DNA of 64,000 nt, from contig OX578277.1 in assembly GCA_951217055.1 (NCBI GenBank), positions 58,276,173 through 58,340,172 of the forward strand, read 5' to 3'. How positions within the stretch are numbered: the stretch's first letter is position 1; every line of letters starts with the position of its first letter. This document shows positions 11,081 through 22,205 of the stretch, in pieces. Origin of the DNA: Gerris lacustris (Eukaryota; Arthropoda; Insecta; Hemiptera; Gerridae). The notes under the pieces were generated by a model. That model did not search any database. It had not been told where the DNA came from and was given only the letters and a program-made list of their open reading frames with translations. Made by a program: the position numbers and the translations under genes.

Positions 11081-11136
11081 ATTCATTGGTAGAGCATTGA
11101 ACAAATCCAAAGAGGGTTCAAATCCCAGCGATTGAG
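11073..11136 (+). pseudogene. tRNA-like sequence, right member of a divergent pair
   Basis: It reads ttgcattcattggtagagca, then a spacer, then gggttcaaatccc, a good box B. The ttggtagagcatt part matches ttggtggagcatt in the left member, so the two are inverted relatives. No complete cloverleaf can be drawn, so it is not called as a functional tRNA. Confidence 0.45.
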
Positions 11137-11195
11137 TATATTTTTATCTTTTGTGTTTCTCTTCAACTTTATATATGACGTATGACTCTTGCACA

Positions 11196-11198
<3 letters not shown>

Positions 11199-11287
<89 letters not shown>
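11199..11287. repeat. (TA)n microsatellite
   Basis: An unbroken TA run of about 89 bases that ends exactly where family D copy D1 starts. The YIYIYI open frames here are artefacts. Confidence 0.95.
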
Positions 11288-11290
<3 letters not shown>

Positions 11291-11479
11291 TAGAGGGTTT
11301 TGTAGATTCTTCTCAAAACCCTTATGCCGAGGGTGATGTGTCCGTCTGTCCGTCGCTCTTTGGTTCATAGGGCCCGAACCGTTTAAGCTAAAGAGCTGAA
11401 ATTTGATACACTGGTGCAACTTTTTGACCCAACCACAGAAAAAATATACAGAAATTCAAAATTAAATATGCGCATGCGC

Positions 11480-12267
11480 AATTCGCAAAAATGTTGTAAA
11501 CTCAAACATTTTTTTTTTTTAAATTTTTGAGGCAAATGAAAGCCGCTGAAGAGTAGGACGCAAATATATATACGCTTTTTTAATTTTTTCATTCCTTATT
11601 GGGTAAAAAAATCAAAATATACCCCAAAAAAAAGCCCCCCCCCCCAACCACTATATAACGGCTGGTCCTAAAATTTCAAAAATAATTCATGCTAATGCCT
11701 TATTGTGGGGCGATGAAAATTCCGGGAGTTCATCCCACATTTTAAAAAAATTGCCAATTTTAGGCGCAAAAATTTGATGTGCACCAAACATTTTATTTTT
11801 TTAAAATTTTGAGTTGGGTATCAAATGAAAGCTGCTGAAGAGTAGGACGCAAATATATATATATGTATACTTTTTTAAATTTTTCATTCCTCATTAGGTA
11901 AATAAATCAAAGTATACCCCAAAAAATGTTCCCCCCCCCCCCAACCACTATATAACGGCTGGTCCTAAAATGTCGAAATAATTCATGCTAATGCCTTATT
12001 GTGGGGCGATGAAAATTCCTGGAGTTTATCCTAAATTTTAAAAAATTGCCTATTTGGGGCGCGAAAATTTGAAGTGCGCCAAAAAATTTTTAGTTGGGTA
12101 TCAAATGAAAGCTGCTGAAGAGTAGGATTCAAATATATATTTGCTTTTTTAAATTTTTCATTCTTTATTGGTTTTATAAGTCAAAATATACCCCCAAAAA
12201 TATCTCCCCCCCCCCCCAACCACTATATAACGGGTGGTCCTATAATGTCGAATTATTCATGGTTATA
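11480..12267 (+). repeat. Tandem units of about 270 bp with internal poly-C tracts (D1 units 1-3)
   Basis: Each unit contains gaaagctgctgaagagtagg, an (AT)-rich stretch ending tttttaaatttttcatt, a variable C run of 8-14 bases, ccaaccactatataacggct, and gtggggcgatgaaaattcc. Unit 4 resumes at 15060 after the insertion. The poly-C tract differs in length in every unit. Confidence 0.8.
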
Positions 12268-12275
12268 CCTCATCC
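12268..12275 (+). repeat. 8-bp target-site duplication, left
   Basis: CCTCATCC immediately precedes the CAGTAGCG end of the insertion and is repeated exactly at 15052-15059. Confidence 0.85.
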
Positions 12276-12449
12276 CAGTAGCGTACACAGAAAATTTTTT
12301 CGGGGGGGGCCCAACCTAATTTAACTTATATGCGGGTTTAGCATACCCCATAATTTATTATAGTTGTAATTTCTCCCCCTTTTCAACACTCTAATTTCAA
12401 TTTCTAACCTCATATTTAATTAAATTAAAATCCTATGAGGTAACACCTC

Positions 12450-13366
12450 ACTATGTGATGTGATCGTTCTAAAGAACGATTATGTCTCCGATTCCAATAA
12501 TTCCAAGACAGAAATCTGTTCCAGTTATCAGACATTTTTGATCCTGTTTCTGGCTGTTAGTCTGTCTCTCGCTCAATCATTACGAAAAATTCTTAAAAAC
12601 TACTCTTTCGATTTTAATGAAATTCGGATGGCAGTTAATTAACATATAAAAAGTCCATTGTTGGCATATGTATAAGGTCAAATCTTCTGTTCCCATTTCC
12701 CTCCACCACATTTCTCCACCTGCAACCATTTCTCTTCCACATGTGCACACACATACATTTATTTACACCTTATTTTCAAAAATATTCATCTGATTTTATA
12801 AAACTTATCTGATAGAAGCTCACAGAGTAATTTTAACTGTCTGCGCTGTTTAAATTTTGGTAAATTGATACTTTAAATCATGTAAAAATCAAACCAATTT
12901 TGACTAATTTAAAAAAGGAGGGAAAAATGAGTAAATTTAACATGAATAAAGTATCAATATAGCAATATTTTAAGAGCGCAGACGGTTGAAATTATTGTTG
13001 GGTTATCTGCGGGCTACTTTAAACAAACCATTAAAATTTCATAAAAATTAGATGAGTACTTTTGAAGATATAGGTGTAAATAAAAGTATGTCTGTGCGAA
13101 TGTGGAAGAGCAATAAATAGGTGGAGAAGATTGAAACTTATACGTGATCAGCAATGTTACATCCTGGCTAATTATGACCTACCATCAAAATTTCAATAAA
13201 ATAGGACGAATAGCTTTTAAGATATGTTGGTTCGCAAAAATTGAAGGACAGGCGGTCACGGGACCCAAACTGTACCCTGATGTTTAACAGATTTCTGTCT
13301 TGAAATTTTTAAAATCGGAGACATAAAAATTGTTCGTTCTTCAGAACTGTCACATATCTTCCGTTT
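12450..13366. mobile_element. Family A foldback, copy A1, nested in the hAT-type element
   Basis: Two imperfect complementary arms of about 430 bp meet near 12900-12930. The left arm starts with CGTTCTaaAGAACG, then tatgtctccgatt, then aagacagaaatctgtt. The right arm ends with the complement of these blocks at about 13288-13355. The arms also share cacatgtgcacacacataca-like and tgtctgcgct blocks. The outermost GGTGTGGCACATAGCTTCCT end seen in other copies is missing here, so this is an inner core. No protein is encoded. Confidence 0.8.
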
Positions 13367-13409
13367 TCTTTGGTTAGAGTTGACTCGGGCCTCATTTAAT
13401 TTAATGTGC

Positions 13410-13765
13410 TTAAGGCTCTACCGCCCTTTGAGGTTAGAAAAAGCATTAAATTAAAAATGTATTGGTTCTAAGCAAGATATCAAAAATCTAATCACAGGCT
13501 TCATTCCTAATTTTAATTCTGCACAATTTGAGCCCTATTTCAACTTCCTCTGATAAATAGTACAGGCGCCATTTCAATACAACGATAAAACTCGTATTAA
13601 AATGGCGCCTGTACTATTTATCATAGAAAGTTGAAATAGGGCTCAAATTGTGCAGAATTAAAATTAGGAATGAAGCCTGTGATTAGATTTTTGTTATCTT
13701 GCTTAGAACCAGTATAATTTCAATTTTACTTTCTTTCCTAACCTCAAAGGGCGGTAGAGCCTTAA
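13410..13765. mobile_element. Second foldback in the hAT-type element, about 170-bp arms
   Basis: The left arm begins ttaaggctctaccgcccttt; the right arm ends with its complement, aaagggcggtagagccttaa. The arms (13410-13580 and 13594-13765) are nearly identical over the inner 120 bases, with a loop of about 13. Both ends read TTAA, which would suit a TTAA-targeting element, but since TTAA is self-complementary it may simply be part of the arms. High arm identity suggests recent formation or gene conversion. Confidence 0.8.
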
Positions 13766-13789
13766 CACCTAGGCGGAGCCGGCAATCGG

Positions 13790-14850
13790 GTCTATTATTG
13801 AACGCATCCCAATTTATTTTTATGCATAATTTCCATCGACAAAATCGGGCCTACTAGCAATCAGGCCGATTCATTGTACTCATCCTAATCAATTCAATGC
13901 ACTTAATTCTATAGCAAAATATCCGGGCCTAGCTGTCAATCGGAACAGTCTATTTTTACGAATCCAAATTCAATTCATTGCATTAGGATTCGTAATGAAT
14001 TGAAGCTGTCCTATAATGCAACCCATGCTATTGAACTGGACTAAAACCACAAAAAAATCATTGAATTCAATTGGCGAAAAATCGGGCCCAGCTGAAATCG
14101 GGTCGATCAAGTTTAATGTTTTTAGTTCCACTGGCAAAAATCAAGGCCTAGTCGGCAAATGAGCCGATTTATTTCATGCATCCTAATTTAATTCAATGAA
14201 TCAAATTCCATTAGCAAAAATCTCGGTCCAGCCAAAATCGGGCCGCTATAGTGTTTAATAGTTTTAGTTTCATCGACAAATATCTGGGCCTAGCCGACAG
14301 TCGGGCCGGTATAGTGTTTAATAAATTCAATTCCATCGGCAAAATCCGGGCCCAGCCGACAGTCGGGCCGCTATAGTGTTTAATAGTTTTAGCTTCATCG
14401 ACAAAAATCCGGGCCCAGCCGACAGTCGGGCCGGTATAGTGTTTAATAAATTCAATTCCATCGGCAAAATCCGGGCCCAGCCGACAGTCGGGTGCTATAG
14501 TGTTTAATAAACTCAATTCTTTCGGCAAAATCCGGGCCCAGCCGACAGTCGGGCCGTTATAATGTTTAATAAATTTAATTCCATGGGCCAAAATCCGGGC
14601 CTAGCCCACAGTCGGGCCGTTATAATGTTTAATAAATTTAATTCCATGGGCCAAAATCCGGGCCCAGCCCACAGTCGGGCCGGTATAGTGTTTAATAAAT
14701 TTAATTCCATCGGCAAAATCCGGGCGCAGCCGACAGTCGGGCCGGTATAGTGTTTAATAAATTCAATTCCATCGGCAAAATCCGGGCCCAGCCGACAATC
14801 GGGCCGGTATAGTGTTGAATGAATTTGATTCTATCGGCAAATCCGGGCCG
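13790..14850 (+). repeat. Satellite-like tandem array, unit about 62 bp
   Basis: The repeated core is CCGGGCCCAGCCGACAGTCG followed by ggccggtatagtgtttaata and an aattccatcggcaaaa link. Regular units begin near 14222, 14284, 14346, 14409, 14471, 14532, 14595, 14657, 14720, 14782 and 14843; about five worn units lie to the left, from 13790. Two link types alternate in part: aaattcaattccatcggc and agttttagcttcatcgac. The array explains the overlapping open frames on both strands; since 62 is not a multiple of three, no protein repeat is maintained. Confidence 0.9.
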
Positions 14851-15051
14851 AGCTTATTTGGGGTGATTAAGTGTATACACACCATAAGATAATACTTAAT
14901 TAATTCCTTTTATTGGAAAATATTTACAGCCAATTCGAATGCATCTGTCATTACTGTGTTTTTTTGGTTTTAAGTGTATGGCGGGTCTTAGGTATGTAAT
15001 CATTTCGGGGGGGGCCAGGGCCCCTTGGGCCCCCCCCTGTGTACGCCACTG

Positions 15052-15059
15052 CCTCATCC
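15052..15059 (+). repeat. 8-bp target-site duplication, right
   Basis: CCTCATCC directly follows ...GTGTACGCCACTG and matches 12268-12275. Confidence 0.85.
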
Positions 15060-15330
15060 TAAATTTTAAAAAATTGCCTATTTGGGGCGCGAAAATTTGA
15101 AGTGCGCCAAAACATTTTGAGTTGGGTATCAAATGAAAGCTGCTGAAGAGTAGGATTCAAATATATATTTGCTTTTTTTAAATTTTTCATTCTTTATTGG
15201 TTTTATAAGTCAAAATATACCCCCAAAAATATCTCCCCCCCCCCCCCCATATAACGGGTGGTCCTAAAATGTCGAATTATTCATGGTTATACCTTATGGT
15301 GGAGCGATGGAAATGTTCTGAAAAAATTAA
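15060..15330 (+). repeat. D1 tandem unit 4
   Basis: It repeats gaaagctgctgaagagtagg, a C run of about 15 bases near 15236, and ataacgggtggtcctaaaat. It is closest to unit 3, sharing gaagtgcgccaaaa and the gtaggattcaaatatatatt variant. Confidence 0.8.
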
Positions 15331-15361
15331 TTTATCTAGTCGTTATTAGCGATGAAAAACA

Positions 15362-15420
15362 TTGTGACCCCCCGGGGGATCGAACCCGGGACCCTTGAGT
15401 CCGGAGCATAAAATCATAAT
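15362..15420 (-). pseudogene. tRNA-like T-arm and acceptor in D1
   Basis: On the minus strand it reads tgctccggactcaagggtcc, then cgggttcgatccc (a near-perfect box B), then cggggggtcac. The 5' half of a cloverleaf is not recognisable. The same segment is in D2 at 44130-44195, so it belongs to family D and is not a separate tRNA gene. Confidence 0.65.
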
Positions 15421-15644
15421 TATTACATAACGGGCATGCTTAATCATCTACAAAACCCTAAAAAATACTTGGACGCAAGTACTTCCCTGTGATTTTTAAA
15501 TCTTGCAATAAGCATATAACATATAGAATAATATAGATTTTTCAGTCATATTAGTGTAACGTTTTTTGATTATTGCTTACAAGTTTAATTTATCAAAGGG
15601 ATATTTTTAAAAATATTGTTTAAAAAAAATTTCGCTCTAATATA

Positions 15645-15984
15645 CAATAGAACCTCGTTAATCCGAACCTTGGTAGTCCGAAAGTTCGCTAATCCAATCA
15701 CCACCGAGGTACAAAGATGCATGCAAAAAGCGCACTTCATTGATAACACAAAGAAAATTAGTGATTGCTTTCATTCATTTCTACTAGTTTCTGAACTGTT
15801 ATTTAAATATTTCTATACAGATAAAAACAATGTTTCACACTGTAATGGACTTCTTATTCAAATATGTAATAATATTTATCCTTTTTAGCACACATGTATC
15901 AGTCATTTATACGATTTATCAGCATCATATTTGATGATGCCCCCCTCCCCTTCCAAATTAGTTCGGGTTAACGAGGTTCTACTG
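15645..15984. mobile_element. pogo/Tigger-like MITE
   Basis: Left end CAATAGAACCTCGTTAATCC; the reverse complement of the right end is CAGTAGAACCTCGTTAACCC. This CAGTARAACCTCG...CCGAA end is characteristic of pogo/Tigger elements of the Tc1/mariner superfamily, which duplicate TA. TA precedes the left end; the right flank is CA, plausibly a mutated TA. At 340 bp there is no transposase, and the frame at 15616-15888 runs through the border. Confidence 0.75.
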
Positions 15985-16239
15985 CATTTGCATTATCTTT
16001 ATTTTATTTTAAGTAAGAAGAAGATAACATTTAAAGTACCTGTGGGTTTGTTAAATTTCTATTCCGAAAATTATTTTTTAATTTTTGGAATTTATTTTTT
16101 TGCTTTACATTTATTTTTTTTCTTTTTAAAGGATTAATAAAATAAGCATATAAAAATAAATAATTATACTTGAAAGGCATCCTTTTTTGTTTTTAAGTGT
16201 TAAAGAATTAAAAAATAAAATGAGATGAAGGTTTCTCTA

Positions 16240-16530
16240 TTGTGCTTTTAGCCTAGAGATATATTGCTAGTAGTGGGGAGAAAAATGTTTAAAGGAGGCT
16301 ATTGAAATTATAGGTCAAGGAAGATTTCGAGGGAGTGAACTAAAACTAACACACCGACACACATAAACACTTACAATACAAACACAGACTTATCCACGAG
16401 GTTAGATGGTAGGGGTAAGGAGAGCAACGACCTCTGGCGACCTACTCACTGACTACTACATCAACACAATCACAACTCGACACATAAATACACACTCTAA
16501 ACCTTTATCACTAACCCTACATTACATATT
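16240..16530. other. GC-richer island with purine-to-pyrimidine switch
   Basis: The left half has tagtggggagaaaa, aaaggaggcta and tcgagggagtgaac; from 16350 the plus strand turns A/C-rich (aacacaccgacacacataaa). A 71-codon frame at 16406-16621 has no motif. Confidence 0.4.
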
Positions 16531-17089
16531 AACACAACTAGACTCCTATAATAAGGTCACAAGTAAATACATTTTAAATTTAAACATTATTATCATAACA
16601 GAGCATTACCCACAATATTAAGAGACATTATGCTAGAGTTTAATCACATTTATTTTAAAAAATGAACTAGACAAAATGACGTCATGCACAATTGAACAAC
16701 AATTAAAATGATTGATTGTAGCAAGCGTTTAAAAAGCCTATAAAAATAAGTTTTTGATATAAAACGTAATTTTTATAAACATTATGTCACCATAAATTTG
16801 TAATATTCACATTGTCATAGACTGATAGTAGGACAAGGTTAGTAAACTGATCAATTCAGCTTTTTTATTTTCTATTGACTATGAGTAAGTTCCACCATAT
16901 CTTGGTATAAACAAATATTTTATATCTAATACATTTACCTTTCTTTTAACAAACTACCTACATATTATATATCTTGGATTTCTGATTAACTATTCCAATT
17001 ATAACAAAAATTTAAACTAATTTACATTTGAATGGGAGTACAGGTTTAAGGATCGTAACAGGATCTAGATTGGCTCAGTATTATAAATA
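16531..17089. other. AT-rich spacer, no supported feature
   Basis: Nothing beyond short A/T-rich runs. Confidence 0.5.
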
Positions 17090-17470
17090 GTCTAGAAGAA
17101 GATTGAAAACTAGTGAAAGTGTTTTCGGTTAGAGTGTCAGTCGTGCTCTCTTTTGTCAGTCAGTGGGGCTTTCCCTTAAGAAGTAACAAGCAGTGCTGAT
17201 TACTTTAGTTGAGCTTGTTACGTAAAAACCACCTCATATAAAACCTTACCAGTAATATACTAGGTACCGAGCCAACGGCTTTCTCCTCGCAAGAGTAACA
17301 ACCCCTGTTTTTTAACATACTATTAAACACACCGCGTCCTAGGCATTCATATATCATACAAATATAGATATGAGGGTGTGGCAATGTTGCATTGTTTTCC
17401 AAATTTAGTTTCAATCTATCAAGTGGACCTAAACTCCAGGAGCCCGGTAAAATCCAAAGGAACACCAAGT
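17090..17470. other. Mildly GC-richer island
   Basis: Contains gttagagtgtcagtcgtgct and gtcagtcagtggggctttcc on the left and aacaacccctg and aggagcccggtaaaatcc on the right. The strand switch is weaker than in other islands. The minus frame at 17205-17468 is unremarkable. Confidence 0.3.
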
Positions 17471-17639
17471 TTTAATTTCTTTATCGATTATAAAAATAAG
17501 TTGTAAACAAAGAATCAGACTTACGTATGTAGTACTGACCTATCAGATAACAAATTCCCTGATCAAGTTAATTCATTATATTATTTAATTCTGTCCCTAT
17601 TATTTACTATTAGATTCTGTATTTACTTAATTAATCCAA

Positions 17640-17790
17640 TGTAATAAGAGGGGTTTTCCTAGTTTTTGGTTGCCTAAGGCCTAAGTTATGTATTACTAAA
17701 TTCCGCTACTGATTTAAGTTCTATCCCTGATTTGAGCTCTATCCCTGATACAACTCTATCCCTGATTATTATGTATTTGCGGCATGGGCA
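17640..17790 (+). repeat. Short degenerate tandem repeat, ctatccctgat
   Basis: ctatccctgat occurs three times between about 17722 and 17768, preceded by two worn copies. Confidence 0.6.
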
Positions 17791-17994
17791 AATACATAGT
17801 AAGCAATGCTTCTATTGTTAGAAATTAATCAATCATACTAATTTTATGTAAAAAATATTAGTGTTATAAAACTTGCTCAAACTATTGTTAAAGAGTATTG
17901 TCATTGTAAGTCAAAAATGTTAACGAGTATTGCTTACGCACTTTTATATTTAAAGAAAGGGTGAGATCCCAACTCATAGTTGTCTATAGTGGGC

Positions 17995-18640
17995 GTTTTG
18001 TTCTTGATTGAGACGTGTGAATAACGGTTTAGAAGTGAGTGAGTAATGTGTGTGATGTGTACTACTACAGTGAAAGAATGAGTGAAGTAATACTAAAATT
18101 ATAAATAGTAATATGTAGTATAAAATGAGTCAGCTATCAAAGGGTGAGTTGTATTGAATCGTCTTAAGTGAATAAGTGTAACTGTTGTGAGACTAAAGAA
18201 TGAATAAGTGCATGACTGAAATAGAAAGATAAACGGTAAGAAGGAATGAGTAAGAATGAGTTTTACTACATTAATTGAAAAGGTGAAGTAATGAGAAAAG
18301 GAATGAGTGAATAAGTCATATTCACTGCTGGGCCTGAGGGGAGTGAATGAGTGAAGAAATACTGATTAGGGAATGAGTGAGTTGACGAGGATGAGAGTGA
18401 GAAGGGATTAAACTGTTGAGTGAATGAGTTAGCTATTTCTAGTTAAGGCTAAAGAGTGAGTGAGCACAAGTAGGATAGAGTGGGAGATGAGGTCAGACCA
18501 AGGGAGCGATGCCCTCTAACAGGGTTACCTTCAAGCTAAAATTTCACTAAACCTTCTCCCTCCCTTGCCTATCTCCCAGTAGTACCAAAGTTACAACCGC
18601 TAATTTCATTATTCAAACACATATAGCATAGGTCCCCTTC
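17995..18640 (+). repeat. Degenerate GAGTGAATGAGT-type minisatellite with a C-rich right flank
   Basis: From 18000 to 18490 the strand is rich in gaatgagtgag/gagtgagtaa words without exact periodicity, for example ggaatgagtgaataag and gaatgagtgagttgac. At 18540 the composition flips to C/T-rich (accttctccctcccttgcct). It is both a worn minisatellite and an example of the G-to-C islands. Confidence 0.55.
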
Positions 18641-18960
18641 TCCAAGTCTAAATTTCTATCCTAATCCTATGTCATATTATCCTGACAAATTATTTAGTAA
18701 CGTTGGCCATGTAACTCTTAGTAACTGTCCTACTTATTACTTATGTCAATGAAAAAGAATTACATATTAGCAAAATCCTAAATTAAACAGATATTTTACC
18801 TCTATATAGTATATTATCACCAGAAAAATTAATCAACAAAATTCACATATTAAATATAATTATTTTAGAGGAAAACCTATAACATGTAAAAACGAAACAT
18901 TATATTAAAAAATAGAATGATTTGACACTTGCTTTATTAACCCGAAACTAAAATTTGATA

Positions 18961-19576
18961 TTACCGTATTGTATTGAATAGAAGACGCTCTCGAATATAT
19001 TATAAGCATCCCCATTTTCAAACCAAAAATTTGGAAAAAAACATTAATGCATCGAATATAAGACGCACCATGTTTCAAAAGGAAACTCTTCCGTTCTCTT
19101 TTTTAACAAATTGTTCAGACGTTAAATTTAGGCAGTATACCATATGAATATTGCTGGAATATTGAATCTTTATTGAGGTGTATGGTGCATTTGAATCTTT
19201 ATTTAGATGTAAGACAGACGCCACAGAGAATTCTGTCAGACGCTGACAGAGAAATAGCAAGGTTAGATTTTGAAGCTAACAAGAAATAAATAGGTACAAC
19301 GGAACCCCTTTCACCTAAAATCTCATCAGAAATTGAACAAATTAAAATTCCTGAAAATTGATGAAGTAGTCCCTACAATGATATTCCTGAAAACTTCAGA
19401 GAATTGGAAATAAAAAGTGAAAACAAGATCTCAGCGGAAATCAGTAAAGAGAAGTTCGTAGAAAAAAGATTGTTAAATATGTTGTATTTGAATACATAGA
19501 TTATAATACACATCCCGATTTTCGCTATGCTAAAACAGGGTAAAAAGTGCCACTTATATTCGAAGCAATACGGTAA
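18961..19576. mobile_element. MITE with TTACCGTATTG inverted ends
   Basis: TTACCGTATTG at 18961-18971 and CAATACGGTAA at 19566-19576 are perfect inverted ends. The interior shows gaatagaagacgctctcgaa and gaatataagacgcacc, the 'TACCGTATT...ATAAGACGCACC' wording of a DNA-transposon end known from many animal genomes. About 616 bp. The small minus frame at 19075-19260 lies inside and may be a worn coding remnant, but I recognise no domain. Confidence 0.7.
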
Positions 19577-22010
19577 TTCATATGCTAATTATAGGTGGTA
19601 ACCAATACATTTATAAAATTGGAAAATTTTAGAAGTTTTTTTTTTTTAAAGAAGTCATATAAGATAACATACATAAAATTTGGTTATTAGGCTCTGTAGC
19701 CTAAATAACCAAATAATACTAGCAAAACATTTAATAAAAGTATATCCTTAAAACCTAAAACTTTTTCTATCCTAGATTTTGAGAGCTACAATCACAAATA
19801 TTATTGAATATTCTAATGCTATTCAAGTAAGGCTTTATTACTTTAAATAAAGTATTGTTTTCCATTTTTATTATATTTGTATATATAATTTTTTTTAAAT
19901 ATCACTTAAGGAAACAATTATCTTTATCTTTTAATCAATTTAATTTTCAATTTTTAATACGTTTATTTTTATCTAAAATTTGCATGAAATTCCCAATTCT
20001 GTAAATTATGATAAATAAATATTCAAAAAGGAATGCGTCCTTTATTCGATTAATGAAAAAAAAATGTTCTGAATAATTCATCGCTGTTATTTATTTATTT
20101 CTTATCTGTATTCCTCTTTATCAGTATAAAATAAATATTTGTTAAAAAAATACATATATACATACGAATTTCTTTATTTGATTACACTGAATTAATATTT
20201 AAAATATAAATATGATGTATATGTTTTTACATCTAAAATGCTGATGACGTTTTGTCAGCCTTCACCGTATGTATTAGGTTTTGTAATCGAATCTGTTCTG
20301 AAAAATAAACGAGTGCGTTCCGGATAGGGGTCATTCAACTCTCATCAGGAGGCAATTCAAATAAATGATTTTGTAAAGGGATTTTGCAAAACATAAATCC
20401 CCTTTGAGAGTTTAAAAAAAACTGGGTTAAGTATATCTAAAAGTTGATTATATGTTTGTAATAATAAAATTGATCATATTGCAAACATTTATTTTTTCAT
20501 TTTTAAAGATAATTTTTTTTTTTTTATAATTAGAGATTGGTTGTCATTATTAATCTGGTGTTAATTAAATGAGTTCAATGAACGCTATAAGGATAAAACG
20601 TCAACACAAGGATCACTTGATTATAAAGCGGGTCAAATAGAAATAATATTATAATCCAAAATTTCCATTAATATATAAGTCCGCATTTGGGATTAATTAT
20701 ATTATTTATGCAGCATGACCTAATATTTAGTTTATTAATTTTTGTTGCCAATTTTCCCTGTTTTAAAAATATTAATTCAATTAAATTATGGATTATGACT
20801 GTAGTGTCATCATTTTAATTAATAATATATATATTTTTTTTAAATATTCATAAAATACGCAAAAAAAATCAGAAAATTTAAAAACTTTTTGCGAAGGTAA
20901 CTACTAAAAGTATACTATCAATTATGGTGCTTCACTTCATTTCAATTATTATGTATCTATTATTATTATTACCTTATCATCTAACTGCTCTTGATTTGTG
21001 TAGTAAATAATTTGATGTAATACAATGTGAAACTTTTTTTAACAAACTGAAATTGAAAATATTAATTAAAAATACTTCAGAATTCTGTATTTTCCTTCTT
21101 GAAAGAAACTTTGTTGTTAAACTTATTTGTTTAAGGAAAACTTTTAAATGAAAATTTTAGAAAGGAAACTAGACTACTTTGCAAGAAAATTTTAAACAAA
21201 GAGAAATTTACACAATAATAATGATAATAACAGAATTTAAAAAACAAATGATCGGTTATTTTAACCTGGTACAACTGTTACAAATAATAATGACCATAGC
21301 TAAATTGTTTCATAACAACTCAAAGTGGGATAGCATAATCCATTGAGTTCTTACTTATAATATAAATTAGTCAGTTTAATTTAATAGTTGTATTAAATTA
21401 GGCGAATGGATAAAAGAATAGTTTGTAGAAGAAACTTTGCAATGATTAAAAATAACAACAGAAGTAATATTAAATACTAGCTTAAATGTTAACTCGTGAG
21501 AATTAGTTATAAATGTTTTTATATTGCCGAATTACGATTTAAAGTGACAAGAGCAGGGTCAGTGAAAAACATATAAATTGTAAATCTTTTTGTAATCGAC
21601 TAAAAGTAAAGGGTTATTTATCTAGATTAACTATAAAACTAAATATTATATTACTTCGAAAAATGGTTGTAAGTCATATCCGTCTAAAATAAATTAATTA
21701 CCGCATTTTGTCTAAAATTAATTGTCTAGAACGTTCCTGGTAAAGTATTATTTGTGTGTTTTTTGTCTGTATGTTAGCCTTAGTCATGAATGACGTTTTT
21801 AGAATAGGTGTTTTTAAACCTTTTCCGTGTTTAATCGTTTGTATTGATTTCACTAATAATTTTAATCATAATTTATCACAATGAAGTGTTTGTTTTCAAA
21901 CATGAGGAATTACTTATAAGATTAGCTCTTGAATAAAATGCTCAAGATTATAGTTTTAAAAAAAGTGAAAATACTCGGGAATGATTAGTTAGTATAAAAC
22001 TCTAGTAGTT
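19577..22010. other. Long AT-rich spacer, no supported feature
   Basis: About 2.4 kb of AT-rich DNA. A slightly GC-richer patch near 20240-20400 (gacgttttgtcagccttcac, cgttccggataggggtc) is too short to identify. Confidence 0.55.
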
Positions 22011-22205
22011 TTTTCTGTAAGAGGTGAAACAGGTTGTAAATGAAAGTGAAGTTGGTTGTAGAAGTGAGAGTGATTCTCTTCCCAGAGGAAGTTCTGGGAG
22101 AAAGTGGGAGTTAAGGAGACTGGAGGAAGATAGAATGGATACAGGATCTACAGCCTCTTCCATCCACCACCTGGCTGAGGCTGAACAACTCTGATCCAAC
22201 TCGAT
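22011..22205. other. GC-richer island with G-to-C strand switch
   Basis: Left: gaagtgagagtgattctctt, gggagaaagtgggag, ggagactggagg. Right: cctcttccatccaccacctg. The minus frame at 22002-22211 covers it without a recognisable product. Confidence 0.45.

Larger units (their letters stand above)
12276..15051. mobile_element. Non-autonomous hAT-type element with 8-bp target duplication
   Basis: Left end CAGTAGCGTACACAG; the reverse complement of the right end is CAGTGGCGTACACAG, one difference. Just inside both lie gggggggccc-type runs. CAGTGGCG-type ends plus a perfect 8-bp duplication are the marks of the hAT superfamily. The element is about 2.8 kb, but there is no transposase frame. Its interior is itself composite: a family A foldback (12450-13366), a second foldback (13410-13765) and a satellite array (about 13790-14850). 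It sits inside the tandem units of D1, which dates it after D1. Confidence 0.85.
11288..15499 (+). mobile_element. Family D composite repeat, copy D1, split by a hAT-type insertion
   Basis: Left end tttttagagggttttgtaga at about 11287; near the right end atctacaaaaccctaaaaaa at 15446-15465, an inverted match. After it comes cgcaagtacttccctgtgat. Inside are gtccgtctgtccgtcgctct, three units of about 270 bp, a 2.8 kb insertion, a fourth unit and a tRNA-like box B. Copy D2 (44058-44948, inverted) has the same order with two units and no insertion, so removal of the insertion gives a D1 of about 1.4 kb. No protein is encoded. Confidence 0.75.

Noticed and set aside
13410..13765. piggyBac-type element because of TTAA at both ends
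   Set aside because: TTAA is self-complementary and may belong to the arms; the ends do not start with the CCY-type sequence expected of piggyBac.
14211..14750. Repetitive protein frames (FIKHY-GPTVGWARI type) on both strands
   Set aside because: They are translations of the roughly 62-bp satellite. The unit length is not a multiple of three, so the frame is not kept from unit to unit.
15616..15888. 90-codon frame
   Set aside because: It starts outside and runs into the pogo-like MITE, crossing its border; no domain.
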